Notes: a model not told the origin generated them from the letters alone. Positions 1-7,906 are shown, counted from the first letter of the stretch. The stretch: DNA of 25,568 nt from Mailhella massiliensis (GCF_020741395.1 NZ_DYZA01000144.1:1-25568); one strand, 5' to 3'. Numbers and translations are program-made.

Positions 1-37
1 AATAATATATAAATTCAATAGATTAAATATTAAGAAC

Positions 38-82
38 AGCCCTTTCATACACCTTTTAAGGTGCTTTGAAAGGGCTATTTTT
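38..82 (+). terminator. Rho-independent terminator with extended hairpin
   Basis: Positions 38-47 (AGCCCTTTCA) pair perfectly with 67-76, a second perfect stem CACCTT/AAGGTG (50-55 with 58-63) closes the top, and a T run follows at 78-82. It reads as the terminator of a plus-strand gene lying left of the window and separates that gene from the regulator that starts at 237. Confidence 0.8.
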
Positions 83-236
83 CGACATTGCTGAAAACTC
101 CCCAATTTCAAAGATTCCCTTGTTTACGAGCTTGTTGAAAACGGATTTTTCAATTTACATAATCTTACCACTGCCCCTCGAAAATCCACCATGCTACAGC
201 TTATATCCGAATACCGATTTTGCGGAGGTTGTAGCT

Positions 237-663
237 ATGAAAAGACTTTCGATGCGACAGCGGCAAATCGTCATGCTGATGATCCAGGGTAAATGTCCCA
301 AAAGACATTGCCCGCATGTTATCTATTCAGCGCACAACAGTTTATAGGCATCAGGCGACTGTCAGAAAATTATATGGTGTGCATGGAAGCATCGAACTCA
401 TGCGGGTAATAGCTTCAGAGTTGGCTACAAACATATCTGAACTTACGCTCACATCACGAGGAAAAGAGGTCTTTGAACTTGCTTTGGAGGGCAAAACGAT
501 TTCTGAAATATCAAAACTACTCTGCATAAGTTTCAGCGGCGTACTGCGCCACAGAGAGAAAATGCTAGAAGAAAATGCTTGCCACAGTATGAATGAACTT
601 ATAGCAAAATATTATGGCCTTTTCTCTAGTTCTTCTGAGACTACACATTGCACAGGAAACTGA
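237..663 (+). pseudogene. LuxR-like double-HTH regulator, frameshifted
   Basis: Two HTH segments in different frames together make one small DNA-binding protein of about 141 residues. The first reads MKRLSMRQRQIVMLMIQGK from the ATG at 237, which has a strong GGAGG ribosome site at 224-228. The reading then fails near 300-304. Removing one A from the AAAA run there restores ...KCPKDIARMLSIQRTTVYRH and joins the second frame, whose C-terminal half (LTSRGKEVFELALEGKTISE...) has the LuxR_C pattern of a second HTH. Stop is at 661-663, one base before the next gene's ATG, so the two are probably co-transcribed. The protein has two HTH units and no visible sensor domain. I call it a pseudogene because one indel explains everything; a programmed +1 shift at CCC-AAA-A is the alternative, and a sequencing error in the short A run is a third. 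Target genes are unknown, but its position beside an integrase suggests control of the mobile element. Confidence 0.72.
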
Positions 664-664
664 T

Positions 665-970
665 ATGTTCACAGAAAAACAGACTATTATCGTAACGACA
701 CCGGAAGAATTGATGCCACTTATAACCGAGGCCGTTCGTGCCGCAGGGTGTGGATATCCAAGCAATATTTCTGATGGCCCACACAAAAAACTTCTTGCGC
801 CTAAAGATGTGGAAAGAGAGTTTGGAATCCACCAAAAAACTCTCGCATACTGGCGGCAAGAAAGTATTGGCCCGGCATATACGAGCTTTGGCAGGCGCGT
901 CTTCTATGAACGCGCTGTACTGGAAGAGTATATTGCCTCTGGACGTATCCAAACTTCGGAATCAAAATGA
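665..970 (+). CDS. AlpA/excisionase-like HTH protein
   Basis: A 101-residue protein. The N-terminal 40 or so residues are of no recognised type. The C-terminal half (LLAPKDVEREFGIHQKTLAYWR...GRRVFYERAVLEEYI) is an HTH_17/MerR-like winged helix of the type in AlpA activators and excisionases, with the usual pattern: helix, GI turn, 'W R' recognition helix, then a 'G R R V F Y' wing and a final helix. I chose the ATG at 665 because an AGGAAA ribosome site lies just upstream; a longer in-frame start at 614 has none. It begins one base after the broken LuxR-like gene and ends 8 bp before the convergent integrase stop. In many integrative elements such a protein directs excision or switches on the integrase, which is the likely role here (family knowledge plus position). 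Confidence 0.75.
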   Translation: MFTEKQTIIVTTPEELMPLITEAVRAAGCGYPSNISDGPHKKLLAPKDVEREFGIHQKTLAYWRQESIGPAYTSFGRRVFYERAVLEEYIASGRIQTSESK

Positions 971-978
971 TGGATTTC

Positions 979-2187
979 TCAGGCTTCCAGCATATCCCCT
1001 ATAATCGAGAGCTTTTCGTTTTCCTGCCCTGGAAAAAGGTGAGCGTATCTCATCGTCATGGTGATGTTCTTGTGACGCATGAGCTTTTGCAGCTCCATAA
1101 GCGTGACCTTGCCGGACTGAGCCAGCCAGGATGCGAAGGTATGTCTCATGGTATGCAGGGTGACGGCGTACAGACTATCACCGTCCTTCGGGGCCAGATT
1201 GAGCTTTCTGACGGCAGTCTGGAAGCAGGCTGGCGTCTTGGTGAACGCTGTTTTCTTGCGGGGCTGTTGGAAAATGGGTTCCGCAGGTTTGCGTTTGTAC
1301 GCCTGGAGCATTCTAATCATGTCCTCCGGCACTCGGACGAAAACCCGCTTGCCACCTTTCTGAATGATATAAAGGCCGCAGGCGTTGGCATCCACATCCT
1401 GTCCGCGCAGCTTGAAAATTTCTGTGGGGCGAAGGCCGGTTCGCAGGGAAAGCAGGGCCATGTCATGCAACTGCGGATGCCGCTTTTCGAGGTCGTCCAG
1501 AAGGGCCTTGGCCTCTTCCCGTGTCAGGAAGCGCAATCTTTCATTGTTGGCTTTGACCATTTTCCATGTACCACCCTTGGTGGACAGCGGGTTGACTCCG
1601 CTCCACATACCGGTGGCGACAGCACGGTTTATGGCGGAACGCATGAACGAAAAGATGTTGTTCACGGTCTGTCCGGCCAGAGTTTTCCGTTTCCGCGTCC
1701 TGGTGTTGGACTTTCCTGTGGCTTTTTTGGGCTTTGTATTCCCGGTGGGCGTCTTCAGGAGCTGCGCCTTGAGGCTGGAAAGCAAATTCGGGGTCAGCTC
1801 GACAACCGGCAGAGCGTGAATTTTGTTCTTGAGGTGGGCGTTATATTGACTGTAGTGCTGGTCAACGTATTTCCCTTCGCTCCTGCCCCATTCAAGATAG
1901 GCATCCACCAAGTCCCCGATGGTGACTTTATCCCGCTCAATGGGGTTGACGCCGGTGGCTTCAAACTCGGCAAGGAACTTTGCCCGCTCCTTTCTGGCCG
2001 TAGCCGGACGGATGCCCTTGCTGTGCCTGCCCACAGTTTTCCAGTGCCCCTTACCCTCGTGGTCTGCGTACCAGAAGCAGTAGATTTTGTCGTACTCTCC
2101 GGTGCGCGGATCGCGCTTGGCGGACTGGCGGAAGAAGACGCCCTCGAACTTGGTCTTTATGTATTTTCTTTCAGTTTCGCTACTCAT
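979..2187 (-). CDS. Tyrosine recombinase (phage-type integrase)
   Basis: A 402-residue site-specific recombinase that would integrate or excise the element at an attachment site. The N-terminal ~60 residues (FEGVFFRQSAKRDPRTGEYDKIYCFWY) look like an arm-binding domain, residues ~90-200 a SAM-like core-binding domain with a basic linker (KKATGKSNTRTRKRK, ~154-168), and residues ~215-400 the catalytic domain. Catalytic residues visible are R253 (TGLRPTE), H345 and R348 (HTMRH), H372 (LMRHKN) and the nucleophile Y381 (MRYAHL), so it appears intact. The length is usual for the family. No clear ribosome site precedes the ATG at 2187, so the start is less certain than the frame. It is convergent with the AlpA-like gene. 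No tRNA is visible at its 5' side, so the attachment site is not identified. Confidence 0.93.
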   Translation of the reverse strand: MSSETERKYIKTKFEGVFFRQSAKRDPRTGEYDKIYCFWYADHEGKGHWKTVGRHSKGIRPATARKERAKFLAEFEATGVNPIERDKVTIGDLVDAYLEWGRSEGKYVDQHYSQYNAHLKNKIHALPVVELTPNLLSSLKAQLLKTPTGNTKPKKATGKSNTRTRKRKTLAGQTVNNIFSFMRSAINRAVATGMWSGVNPLSTKGGTWKMVKANNERLRFLTREEAKALLDDLEKRHPQLHDMALLSLRTGLRPTEIFKLRGQDVDANACGLYIIQKGGKRVFVRVPEDMIRMLQAYKRKPAEPIFQQPRKKTAFTKTPACFQTAVRKLNLAPKDGDSLYAVTLHTMRHTFASWLAQSGKVTLMELQKLMRHKNITMTMRYAHLFPGQENEKLSIIGDMLEA

Positions 2188-2226
2188 ATGAGCAGGTTAG
2201 AGGATACGACGAAAGAAGGCAAGATG

Positions 2227-2248
2227 CTTATCCAAAACTTATCCAAAA
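2227..2248. repeat. 11-bp perfect tandem repeat upstream of the integrase
   Basis: CTTATCCAAAA occurs twice in direct tandem (2227-2237 and 2238-2248), followed by a near-inverted copy (TTTTCAGGATAA) within 20 bp. It lies 40-60 bp upstream of the integrase start in AT-rich DNA. That is where recombinase arm sites, or an integrase promoter and operator, usually lie. The function is inferred from position only. Confidence 0.55.
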
Positions 2249-2329
2249 TGGATTTTCAGGATAAAAATCTTAACGATAATATATTGAATTTAATAATTAT
2301 TTATTTCTTCCTATTGACAATATGTGACC

Positions 2330-2347
2330 GAGAGAGAGAGAGAGAGA
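2330..2347. repeat. (GA)9 dinucleotide run
   Basis: Eighteen bases of uninterrupted GA between the AT-rich integrase upstream region and GC-richer DNA. It could be a slippage-prone site, but no reading frame crosses it that I can support. Confidence 0.7.
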
Positions 2348-2348
2348 C

Positions 2349-2788
2349 CCGGTCCGCCCCGGCGCTCTGTGAGGTAAAACCGGCTTCCGCCCCTGAATCG
2401 AGGTAGTCTTCATAGGATGCTTACCTCCCTGCACAAATGCCGCCCTGTCCACGATGCATCTGTGAAACTTCCCCGAGTACAACGATCCTCCCCGTACAAG
2501 AAAAATATATCATACTGAACTAGTTTATTTATATATCCCTGCCTTCTCTCCGGCCTCATGTATCCATCTCTTGTCGGGAAAACAACCTGTTCATCCCTTC
2601 CGCAGGATATAATTCCGACGGTAAATCCGACCGCTCGAAACGGACAGAGAACAACAGAGGACGCCACCTCTCCAGCCGGTGACGTCCTCTGTTGTCATGC
2701 ACCACTGTCCCGAAGCAGAGCATCATTCCATACGGAAGCGGTAATACCTCTCCCCCTCTTCCTCATACGGCTCGGCAACGCCGTCTGC
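2349..2788. other. Gene-free stretch with a long hairpin
   Basis: I see no gene with both a credible start and protein-like sequence in 2188-2788. The one clear structure is at 2651-2695, where ACAACAGAGGACG pairs perfectly with its complement at 2683-2695 and, after one mismatch, CACC (2665-2668) pairs with GGTG (2678-2681). No T run follows on either strand, so it is not a standard terminator. It may be the remnant of an element end, a processed RNA structure or the 3' structure of the minus-strand gene at 2789. No tRNA or duplicated attachment core is visible. Confidence 0.5.
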
Positions 2789-3160
2789 CTATAGCGCTCC
2801 GCAGCGCACGGATACCTTCAATTCTGTCCGAGCCGAGCTCCTGATAGCAGAAAAACGTGCTCTTTTCATCCAGCCTTCATAAAAATCCGTCATATACACG
2901 TCGAATTCATCGAGTATGTCCTCAAAGGACACCTGCGTGATGTTCCGGGACGAACAGCCTTCCTCCCTATAGCTTTTCTGCTCCATGTCAAAGGAAAGGG
3001 AGGTGACGAAGATTTCCTCGCCAGAATAGGGACTTTTTATCCGGTAAAAGCCCTCTTCCACCTTTTCCGCACCCGGTGCGCATATTTTTCCGGCGTATCC
3101 TTCTGAAAATTCTTCATCTTTGCTTTCCTGAGCAAAGCGAACCGTGAAGACGGCGCACAT
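2789..3160 (-). CDS. Hypothetical protein, 123 aa
   Basis: I do not recognise this protein. It is acidic in the middle (SFEDILDEFDVYMTDFYEG) with a basic tail (WMKRARFSAIRSSARTE), has no signal peptide or membrane segment, and three scattered cysteines near the start and middle plus one near the end. The frame is open for 123 codons on the same strand as the upstream operon but beyond that operon's terminator (3261-3297), so it would need its own promoter in 3161-3260, where I see none clearly. The only ribosome-site candidate (GAGGG) sits almost against the ATG at 3160, which is too close. It may be real, a decayed gene or a chance frame. Confidence 0.4.
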   Translation of the reverse strand: MCAVFTVRFAQESKDEEFSEGYAGKICAPGAEKVEEGFYRIKSPYSGEEIFVTSLSFDMEQKSYREEGCSSRNITQVSFEDILDEFDVYMTDFYEGWMKRARFSAIRSSARTELKVSVRCGAL

Positions 3161-3260
3161 ACCCTCAACGGGATCCCCGGTTCCCCCTGCCCCACTTGCG
3201 CCTTACGGGAACAGGCAGTACCGAAGGCATGGCCGGCTCTTCGCGGCCGAAGTAAGGTAC

Positions 3261-3297
3261 AAAAAAGCCTGCGAAACGCTCAGGGCTTTTCGCAGGC
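3261..3297 (-). terminator. Terminator of the ABC-transport operon
   Basis: On the minus strand GCCTGCGAAA (3297-3288) pairs with TTTCGCAGGC (3276-3267) and is followed by six T (3266-3261). It lies 31 bp past the stop of the TIGR00725 gene and marks the operon end. Confidence 0.88.
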
Positions 3298-3327
3298 CTG
3301 CACATGTCCGTCTTCCGGTCCCGTCTT

Positions 3328-3945
3328 TCAGACGGGCAGGCCCAGCAGGGCACGGCAAAGCCCCTCTTCTGCCTCATCCAAAGAGGAGACGAGCTGGAGT
3401 CCCTCCACATACGGAGGATTGCACAGACCGAATACCCTCTTTCCGAACTGGAGAGAAAGGGCGATTTCGGAAATAGTACCAAGCCCTCCGCCCACGGCCA
3501 CCACGGCCACGGCCGCACGGGCGATGAGCGCGTTGCGTGCTATGCCTATGCCCGTGGATATGGGCACGGTGACATAGGCGTTGCCCTTGCGCCAGTCGTC
3601 TTCAGGCAGAAGGCCCACGGAAACGCCGCCGCCTTCACGCACGCCGAGGCACACGGATTCCATGACGCCCTGACGGCCACCACAGAGCACCGTCAGCCCG
3701 AGTCCGGCAAGACGCCGCCCCAGCTCTCGGGCCACGGTGCGTTCCTCATCGGAAGCCTCTCTCGGCCCGATGACGGCCACCGGAGGACGCAGAGGAGTAC
3801 CCGACTCCTTCTGAAGCCAGCGCACGGCTTCCACTTCCGAAACTTTGCGGCCCTCCACCGGGGAGTCATCAGGCACCCAGGTCATGGTCTCCGCATCCAG
3901 ACGGCGCTTCCCGTCGTGGAGCATCTTTTCCGTAAGATACAGCAT
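3328..3945 (-). CDS. TIGR00725 family Rossmann (LOG-like) protein
   Basis: A 205-residue protein. Residues ~55-200 form a Rossmann-type fold of the LOG/DprA/MoCo-carrier class: VAVIGPREASDEE, GLTVLCGGRQGVMESV, GIGIARNALIARAAVAVVAVGGGLGTISEIALSL. The GGGLGT-SE motif is the nucleotide-phosphate site seen in LOG-type phosphoribohydrolases, and GGRQGVME is the matching first loop. TIGR00725 members have no settled function. The N-terminal ~50 residues (LYLTEKMLHDGKRRLDAETMTW) are an extension that I do not recognise. An AAGGAG site lies 6 bp before the ATG at 3945, and only 10 bp separate it from the upstream permease stop, so it is the last gene of the ABC operon. This suggests a role in handling an imported or derived nucleotide-like or cofactor-like compound (inference). 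Confidence 0.8.
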   Translation of the reverse strand: MLYLTEKMLHDGKRRLDAETMTWVPDDSPVEGRKVSEVEAVRWLQKESGTPLRPPVAVIGPREASDEERTVARELGRRLAGLGLTVLCGGRQGVMESVCLGVREGGGVSVGLLPEDDWRKGNAYVTVPISTGIGIARNALIARAAVAVVAVGGGLGTISEIALSLQFGKRVFGLCNPPYVEGLQLVSSLDEAEEGLCRALLGLPV

Positions 3946-3955
3946 ATCGGCTCCT

Positions 3956-4786
3956 TCAGCCCCTCTTCAGGCGCTGTTCCCTGCGCATGGCAATAACTTC
4001 CGCCACACCCATGATCATGCTGCAGGCTCCGAGCAGCACCAGGGAAATGGCGGCGGCCTGCGAAAAATTGGTGCCCGTGTCGGAAACGCTGCTGTAGAGA
4101 AGCAGCGGCAGGATGTTCACCTGAGAACCCACCAACGCAAGCGCCGTACCGTAGGCGCCGAAGGCCACGGCGGCCACAAGGCAGAACGATACGCCTATGG
4201 TGGGCATAAGTTCCGGCAGAAGTACGTCAAAAAAAGCCCTCAACCTCGTCGCACCCATGGAGTTGGCCGCCACCAGAAGGCTTCTGTCGAAGTTGGTCAG
4301 AGCGGGAAGAAGAAGCAGCACGACGCGGGGAATGAGGTAATAGCAGTAGGCCAGGGCGAGGCCCACCGGGCTGTACACGAGGCCCGCCACCCAGTCGGGG
4401 GAAACGCCTGCCTTGGCAAGCAGAAGCGTGATGAACCCCGCCCTGCCGAAGCAGAGAATGAAACCGTAGGCCACGATAAGCCCGGAAAAGGTCAGCGGCA
4501 GGGAAATGCAGAACATGGCAAGAAGCCTCGCCTTTTCCTTCATGACGGAAAGGCGGAGCGCCACAGGAACGCCCACGAGCACGGAAAGCGCGCCCGCCGT
4601 CAGAGCCAGCAGGGTGCTGCCCTTGAGCCCTTTCAGGAACAGCGGGTCGCTCCACAGGCTGAAAAACGCCTCCCCTTTGTCAAGAAACGGCTCCACCAGC
4701 ACGCTTCCGAGAGGCACCAGGAAAAACATGATCAGCACGGCGAAGGCAGGCAGGGCCAGCAGCATAATCTTCATTGTCTTATTCAT
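3956..4786 (-). CDS. ABC transporter permease (first of two)
   Basis: An inner-membrane permease of the binding-protein-dependent family, about 276 residues, with a leading hydrophobic segment (IMLLALPAFAVLIMFFLVPLGSV) and about six membrane spans. The EAA loop that docks the ATPase is visible as AANSMGATRLRAFFDVLLPELMP. I set the start at the ATG 4786, with AGGTGA about 5 bp upstream; an in-frame GTG at 4795 overlaps that ribosome site and is less likely. It pairs with the permease at 7016-7789. The gene order permease-ATPase-binding protein-permease is a rearranged version of the usual Fe(III)/polyamine/phosphonate-type cassette. It follows the binding-protein gene after a GC-rich hairpin, which probably lowers its expression relative to that gene. 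Confidence 0.9.
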   Translation of the reverse strand: MNKTMKIMLLALPAFAVLIMFFLVPLGSVLVEPFLDKGEAFFSLWSDPLFLKGLKGSTLLALTAGALSVLVGVPVALRLSVMKEKARLLAMFCISLPLTFSGLIVAYGFILCFGRAGFITLLLAKAGVSPDWVAGLVYSPVGLALAYCYYLIPRVVLLLLPALTNFDRSLLVAANSMGATRLRAFFDVLLPELMPTIGVSFCLVAAVAFGAYGTALALVGSQVNILPLLLYSSVSDTGTNFSQAAAISLVLLGACSMIMGVAEVIAMRREQRLKRG

Positions 4787-4804
4787 AAAATTCACCTGCC
4801 GGGG

Positions 4805-4830
4805 CCCGCCCCGGAAGAAGCCGGGGCGGG
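4805..4830 (-). promoter_or_regulatory. Intercistronic GC hairpin after the binding-protein gene
   Basis: CCCGCCCCGG (4805-4814) pairs perfectly with CCGGGGCGGG (4821-4830) around a six-base loop. It is between the binding-protein stop and the permease ribosome site, and no T tract follows on the minus strand. Such hairpins commonly protect the upstream mRNA 3' end, giving more binding protein than permease. Confidence 0.72.
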
Positions 4831-4849
4831 CGGAGGTTGATGTGCCGGA

Positions 4850-5929
4850 TTATTTGCCGAGGATGAGCCTTGTCCAGTTCTCATCAATGAAGCTCTTCTG
4901 CGCGGAAGCCTTCACGATATCCAGCGGCTGCACCTGCGGGGCGTCGGGCATGTAGGCGCGCATCTTTTCAGGAATCTTGACCGTGGGCACGGAGGGGCGG
5001 ACGAAACCATCCACAAAAACGGCCTGCCCCGCGTCGGACATGACCCAGTTGAGCCACAGCTTGCCGCCGTTGGGGTTGGGCCCGTTCTTGACCAGGCTCA
5101 TGGCGTAGGGCGCGGCCACGCTGGCTTCCTTGGGAATGACCACCACACAGTCGTCGCCCATGCCGTCGATGAGCTTGGCCTTCAGCCCGTCGCCTTCATA
5201 GGCGATCCAGATGGGGATTTCGCCCTTGATGAACTTGGCGTAAGGCGTGGTGCCTTCGGTGCGCAGAACATTGCCGTTCTTATGCAGCTTGGCGAGGTAT
5301 TCGATGCCGGGAAGCACGTTGTCCACACTGCCGCCGTTGCCGTAGGCCGCGCCGAAGGTCAGCACCTGCCCCTGCCCGGTGGAACGCGGGTCGAGGTAGA
5401 CGACGCTGTTCTTGTATTCAGGCTTGAGCAGGTCTTCCCACGACTGGGGGACGTTCTCCACCAGCTTCTTGTTCACCAGGAAAGCCACCACGAGCTGATG
5501 CACGATGAACCATTCCGCATCGGGATCTCGATAGGCTTCGGGGAGCTTGTCGAAGTTGACGGGTTTATAGCCTTCCAGCACTTCCTTGGCCTTGGCGTCA
5601 ATGGCGGAAGCGGCGAAATAGTAGGCCGTGTCGGCCTGGGGACGGCGGCGTGTCTTATCCAGCGCGACCACGGTGGCTCCGGATCCGATATCATTATAAA
5701 CAAGTTCCACACCTTCATAGCGCTGCTGAAACGCCTTGAACTGGCTGGCCCAGTTGGCCCAGGTCGGCCCGGTATCGAAGGATACCACCATGCCTTCCTT
5801 CAGCGCTTCCTCATAAAGCTGGCGTTCTCCGGGGTACAGCTCCGGGCCTTCAAAGGCCATGGTCAGGGAAGGAACGGCCAGAGCTGCGGCCATGACCATA
5901 CCCAAAAAACCGGACATCTTTTTCATCAT
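4850..5929 (-). CDS. ABC transporter solute-binding protein (family 1, Fe(III)/PotD-like)
   Basis: A periplasmic substrate-capture protein of 359 residues. The N-terminus MMKKMSGFLGMVMAAALAVP...TMA is a classical Sec signal peptide with likely cleavage after TMA, before FEGPELYPG. The body has the family-1/AfuA-type layout (EALKEGMVVSFDTG, GSGATVVALDKTR, PQSWEDLLKPEYKNSVVYLDPRSTG, GEIPIWIAYEGDG). I chose the ATG at 5929 because GAGGAG is 4-5 bp upstream; a TTG at 5980 gives a longer frame without a ribosome site. The Fe(III)-binding tyrosine pair of FbpA-like proteins is not evident, so an iron role is not favoured. The family also covers thiamine, 2-aminoethylphosphonate, polyamine and pyridoxal-phosphate binders. 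The neighbouring B6 kinase makes a B6 vitamer possible, but sequence alone does not decide. Confidence 0.9.
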   Translation of the reverse strand: MMKKMSGFLGMVMAAALAVPSLTMAFEGPELYPGERQLYEEALKEGMVVSFDTGPTWANWASQFKAFQQRYEGVELVYNDIGSGATVVALDKTRRRPQADTAYYFAASAIDAKAKEVLEGYKPVNFDKLPEAYRDPDAEWFIVHQLVVAFLVNKKLVENVPQSWEDLLKPEYKNSVVYLDPRSTGQGQVLTFGAAYGNGGSVDNVLPGIEYLAKLHKNGNVLRTEGTTPYAKFIKGEIPIWIAYEGDGLKAKLIDGMGDDCVVVIPKEASVAAPYAMSLVKNGPNPNGGKLWLNWVMSDAGQAVFVDGFVRPSVPTVKIPEKMRAYMPDAPQVQPLDIVKASAQKSFIDENWTRLILGK

Positions 5930-5966
5930 ATTCTCCTCTATGGGAAGTGCCGCATATACGGCGTTT

Positions 5967-6998
5967 TCAGGCTTCTTCAAAGGGCAGAAGCTGCACGGCC
6001 TCGGGCGCTATGCCCACTCTGGCGAAGCTCCGCCTCCGCGCCGTTTCTCCCTGTATGCCGCTTCCGCCTACGGAAAAGATATAGCGGCGCACCGCTCCCA
6101 GGAAGGAATCGCTGGAAATAACGCCGTCGAATACGTTGACCGAGCCTTCCGGGTCGGGCATCACCCTCTCGGGCCGCACGAGCACCGTCACCTTGTCTCC
6201 GCTTTTATAGGGCGCGCAGGAACAGCGCAGTTCCCCGAAGGGCACGCGCACGGTGTCGACATCCACAACCACGCCGTCCCACAGGTTGGCGTGCCCCACA
6301 AAGGCCGCCACACGGCGATTCACCGGCTTATCGTAAAGTTCCTGGGGCGTGGCTATCTGAATAAGCCGCCCCTGATGCATGAGGGCAACCTTATCCGCCA
6401 TGGAAAGGGCTTCCTCCTGGTCATGAGTCACATGCAGCGCGGTAATACCCTGCTCCTGCTGGAGGCGACGGATTTCCCGGCGCAGTTCCACGCGCAGGCT
6501 GGCGTCTAGCGCGGAAAGGGGTTCATCCAGCAAAAGGACGTCGGGATTGAAGCCGAGCGCCCGGGCCAGGGCCACTCGCTGCTGCTGCCCGCCGGACATG
6601 GAGCTCGGAAGCCTGTCGGCAAAAGCAGCGAGCCCCACGCGCTCCAGCATGTCCAGAGCCTTGCGTCTGCGCTCCGCAGGCGGGACCTTGCGTATCTTCA
6701 AGGGATAGGCCACGTTCTCCGCACACGTCATAAGCGGGAAGAGCGCGTAGGACTGAAACACCATGCCCACGTTGCGCAGTCTTGCCGGGACACCGCACAC
6801 ATCCCGCCCGTTGATGAGTATCCTGCCTTTGTTCGACTGCTCGAACCCGGCCACCAGCTTGAGCATGGTGGTTTTGCCCGAGCCGCTGGAGCCTATGACG
6901 GCCACAAGTTCCCCGTCTTCGGCGGAAATGTTGACATCATGAACGCCTATTCCCGACGAAGGATACACAAAGGAGCAATTTTCAATCACAATGCTCAT
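5967..6998 (-). CDS. ABC transporter ATPase (PotA/FbpC type)
   Basis: A 343-residue cytoplasmic ATPase that powers the importer. Motifs in order are Walker A GSSGSGKT (~residues 37-44), Q-loop MVFQSYALFPLMT, signature SSMSGGQQQRVALARA, Walker B VLLLDEPLSALDA and the switch histidine in LHVTHDQEEAL. Residues ~240-343 form a TOBE-type regulatory domain (VTVLVRPERVM). The start at 6998 (ATG, MSIVIENCSF) lies 17 bp past the upstream permease stop. The reading frame stays open far upstream on this strand, but that extension overlaps the permease and is not coding. The weak ribosome site suggests translational coupling to the permease. Confidence 0.93.
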   Translation of the reverse strand: MSIVIENCSFVYPSSGIGVHDVNISAEDGELVAVIGSSGSGKTTMLKLVAGFEQSNKGRILINGRDVCGVPARLRNVGMVFQSYALFPLMTCAENVAYPLKIRKVPPAERRRKALDMLERVGLAAFADRLPSSMSGGQQQRVALARALGFNPDVLLLDEPLSALDASLRVELRREIRRLQQEQGITALHVTHDQEEALSMADKVALMHQGRLIQIATPQELYDKPVNRRVAAFVGHANLWDGVVVDVDTVRVPFGELRCSCAPYKSGDKVTVLVRPERVMPDPEGSVNVFDGVISSDSFLGAVRRYIFSVGGSGIQGETARRRSFARVGIAPEAVQLLPFEEA

Positions 6999-7015
6999 AA
7001 GCTTCTGCGTGCCTC

Positions 7016-7789
7016 TTAATGGTTCTTGGATTTTGAGGCCGAACGGGCCGTCAACGCGCTTCCCGCCGCACTGGCGCAGGCCAGAAGCAACAGGACCATG
7101 GTGGTGGAGCAGGCAAAGCCCGTGGCGCCGTAGAACGACTGCAACAGCACCACAGGATAGGTGCGGTTCAAGAATCCGGCGATGAGATTGGTGATCTGGA
7201 ACTCCCCGATGGAAATGGCCGAGACCACCACCAGACCGGAAAAGATGCTGTGCTGGAGGGAGGGAAGGATAATGTGGAAGAACCTCTGCCCGAAGGAAGC
7301 GCCCAGGGATTCTGCGGCAAGCTCCAGCCTGTCCAGATGCAGATGCCGTATGTCCGCCACCAGAGTCTGGAACATGTAAGGCAGCGTGGAAACCACATGC
7401 GCCGCGATGATGAGCCAGGTCGCCCCCAGAAACGGCATGGCGTCCGTGGAAAAGATGAGTATGTAGCCGAAGGCGAGCACAGCCGGAGGGGCGGCAATGG
7501 GCATGATAGCTAAAAAGCGCCCCGTAAGCCCGGCGATCTTCCCCATGCTGCGGGTAAGGGCGTAGGCCAGAGGTACGGCCAGCGCGGTGACTATGACGCA
7601 GGTGGACACGGCCACTTCCAGGCTCACAACGAAGGCCCGTCGGAAACTCGGGTCGTTCCAAACATCCAGATACCAGCGCAGGGTGAAGCCGGAGGGCAGA
7701 AATGAATTCGTCCACGTTTCACCGAACGAGCCTATCAGCAGCAGGGCGATGGGCAAAAAAATGTACACAAGATAAGCGATGACGAGCAT
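7016..7789 (-). CDS. ABC transporter permease (second), first gene of the operon
   Basis: A 257-residue inner-membrane permease with about six spans, starting MLVIAYLVYIFLPIALLLIG. The EAA loop is AAESLGASFGQRFFHIILPSL. I chose the ATG at 7789 because GGAGAGG lies about 5 bp upstream. A longer frame from 7831 has no ribosome site and would add a charged, non-membrane leader (MYRLPDTDGRRRGN). It is the promoter-proximal gene, with a putative sigma-70 promoter about 90 bp upstream. It forms the membrane channel with the permease at 3956-4786. Confidence 0.9.
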   Translation of the reverse strand: MLVIAYLVYIFLPIALLLIGSFGETWTNSFLPSGFTLRWYLDVWNDPSFRRAFVVSLEVAVSTCVIVTALAVPLAYALTRSMGKIAGLTGRFLAIMPIAAPPAVLAFGYILIFSTDAMPFLGATWLIIAAHVVSTLPYMFQTLVADIRHLHLDRLELAAESLGASFGQRFFHIILPSLQHSIFSGLVVVSAISIGEFQITNLIAGFLNRTYPVVLLQSFYGATGFACSTTMVLLLLACASAAGSALTARSASKSKNH

Positions 7790-7876
7790 GTTCCCTCTCC
7801 GCCGGCCATCCGTATCCGGCAGTCTGTACATCTACGGACAAGAACGCACTTAAACTAACCTGCCTTTATGACGGTT

Positions 7877-7906
7877 AGATTACGCAGGTAAAACAAGTTT
7901 AATCAA
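7877..7906 (-). promoter_or_regulatory. Putative sigma-70 promoter of the ABC operon
   Basis: On the minus strand TTGATT (7906-7901) and TAATCT (7882-7877) are spaced by 18 bases. Two short inverted repeats overlap the downstream side: ACCTGC near 7857-7862 with GCAGGT at 7884-7889, and TAACC with GGTTA. Together they could be an operator for a repressor. The leader is AT-rich, unlike the flanking genes. Confidence 0.5.

Noticed and set aside
2290..2480. tRNA gene as integration target beside the integrase
   Set aside because: I searched this side of the integrase for a cloverleaf with T-loop GTTCGA-like sequence and found none.
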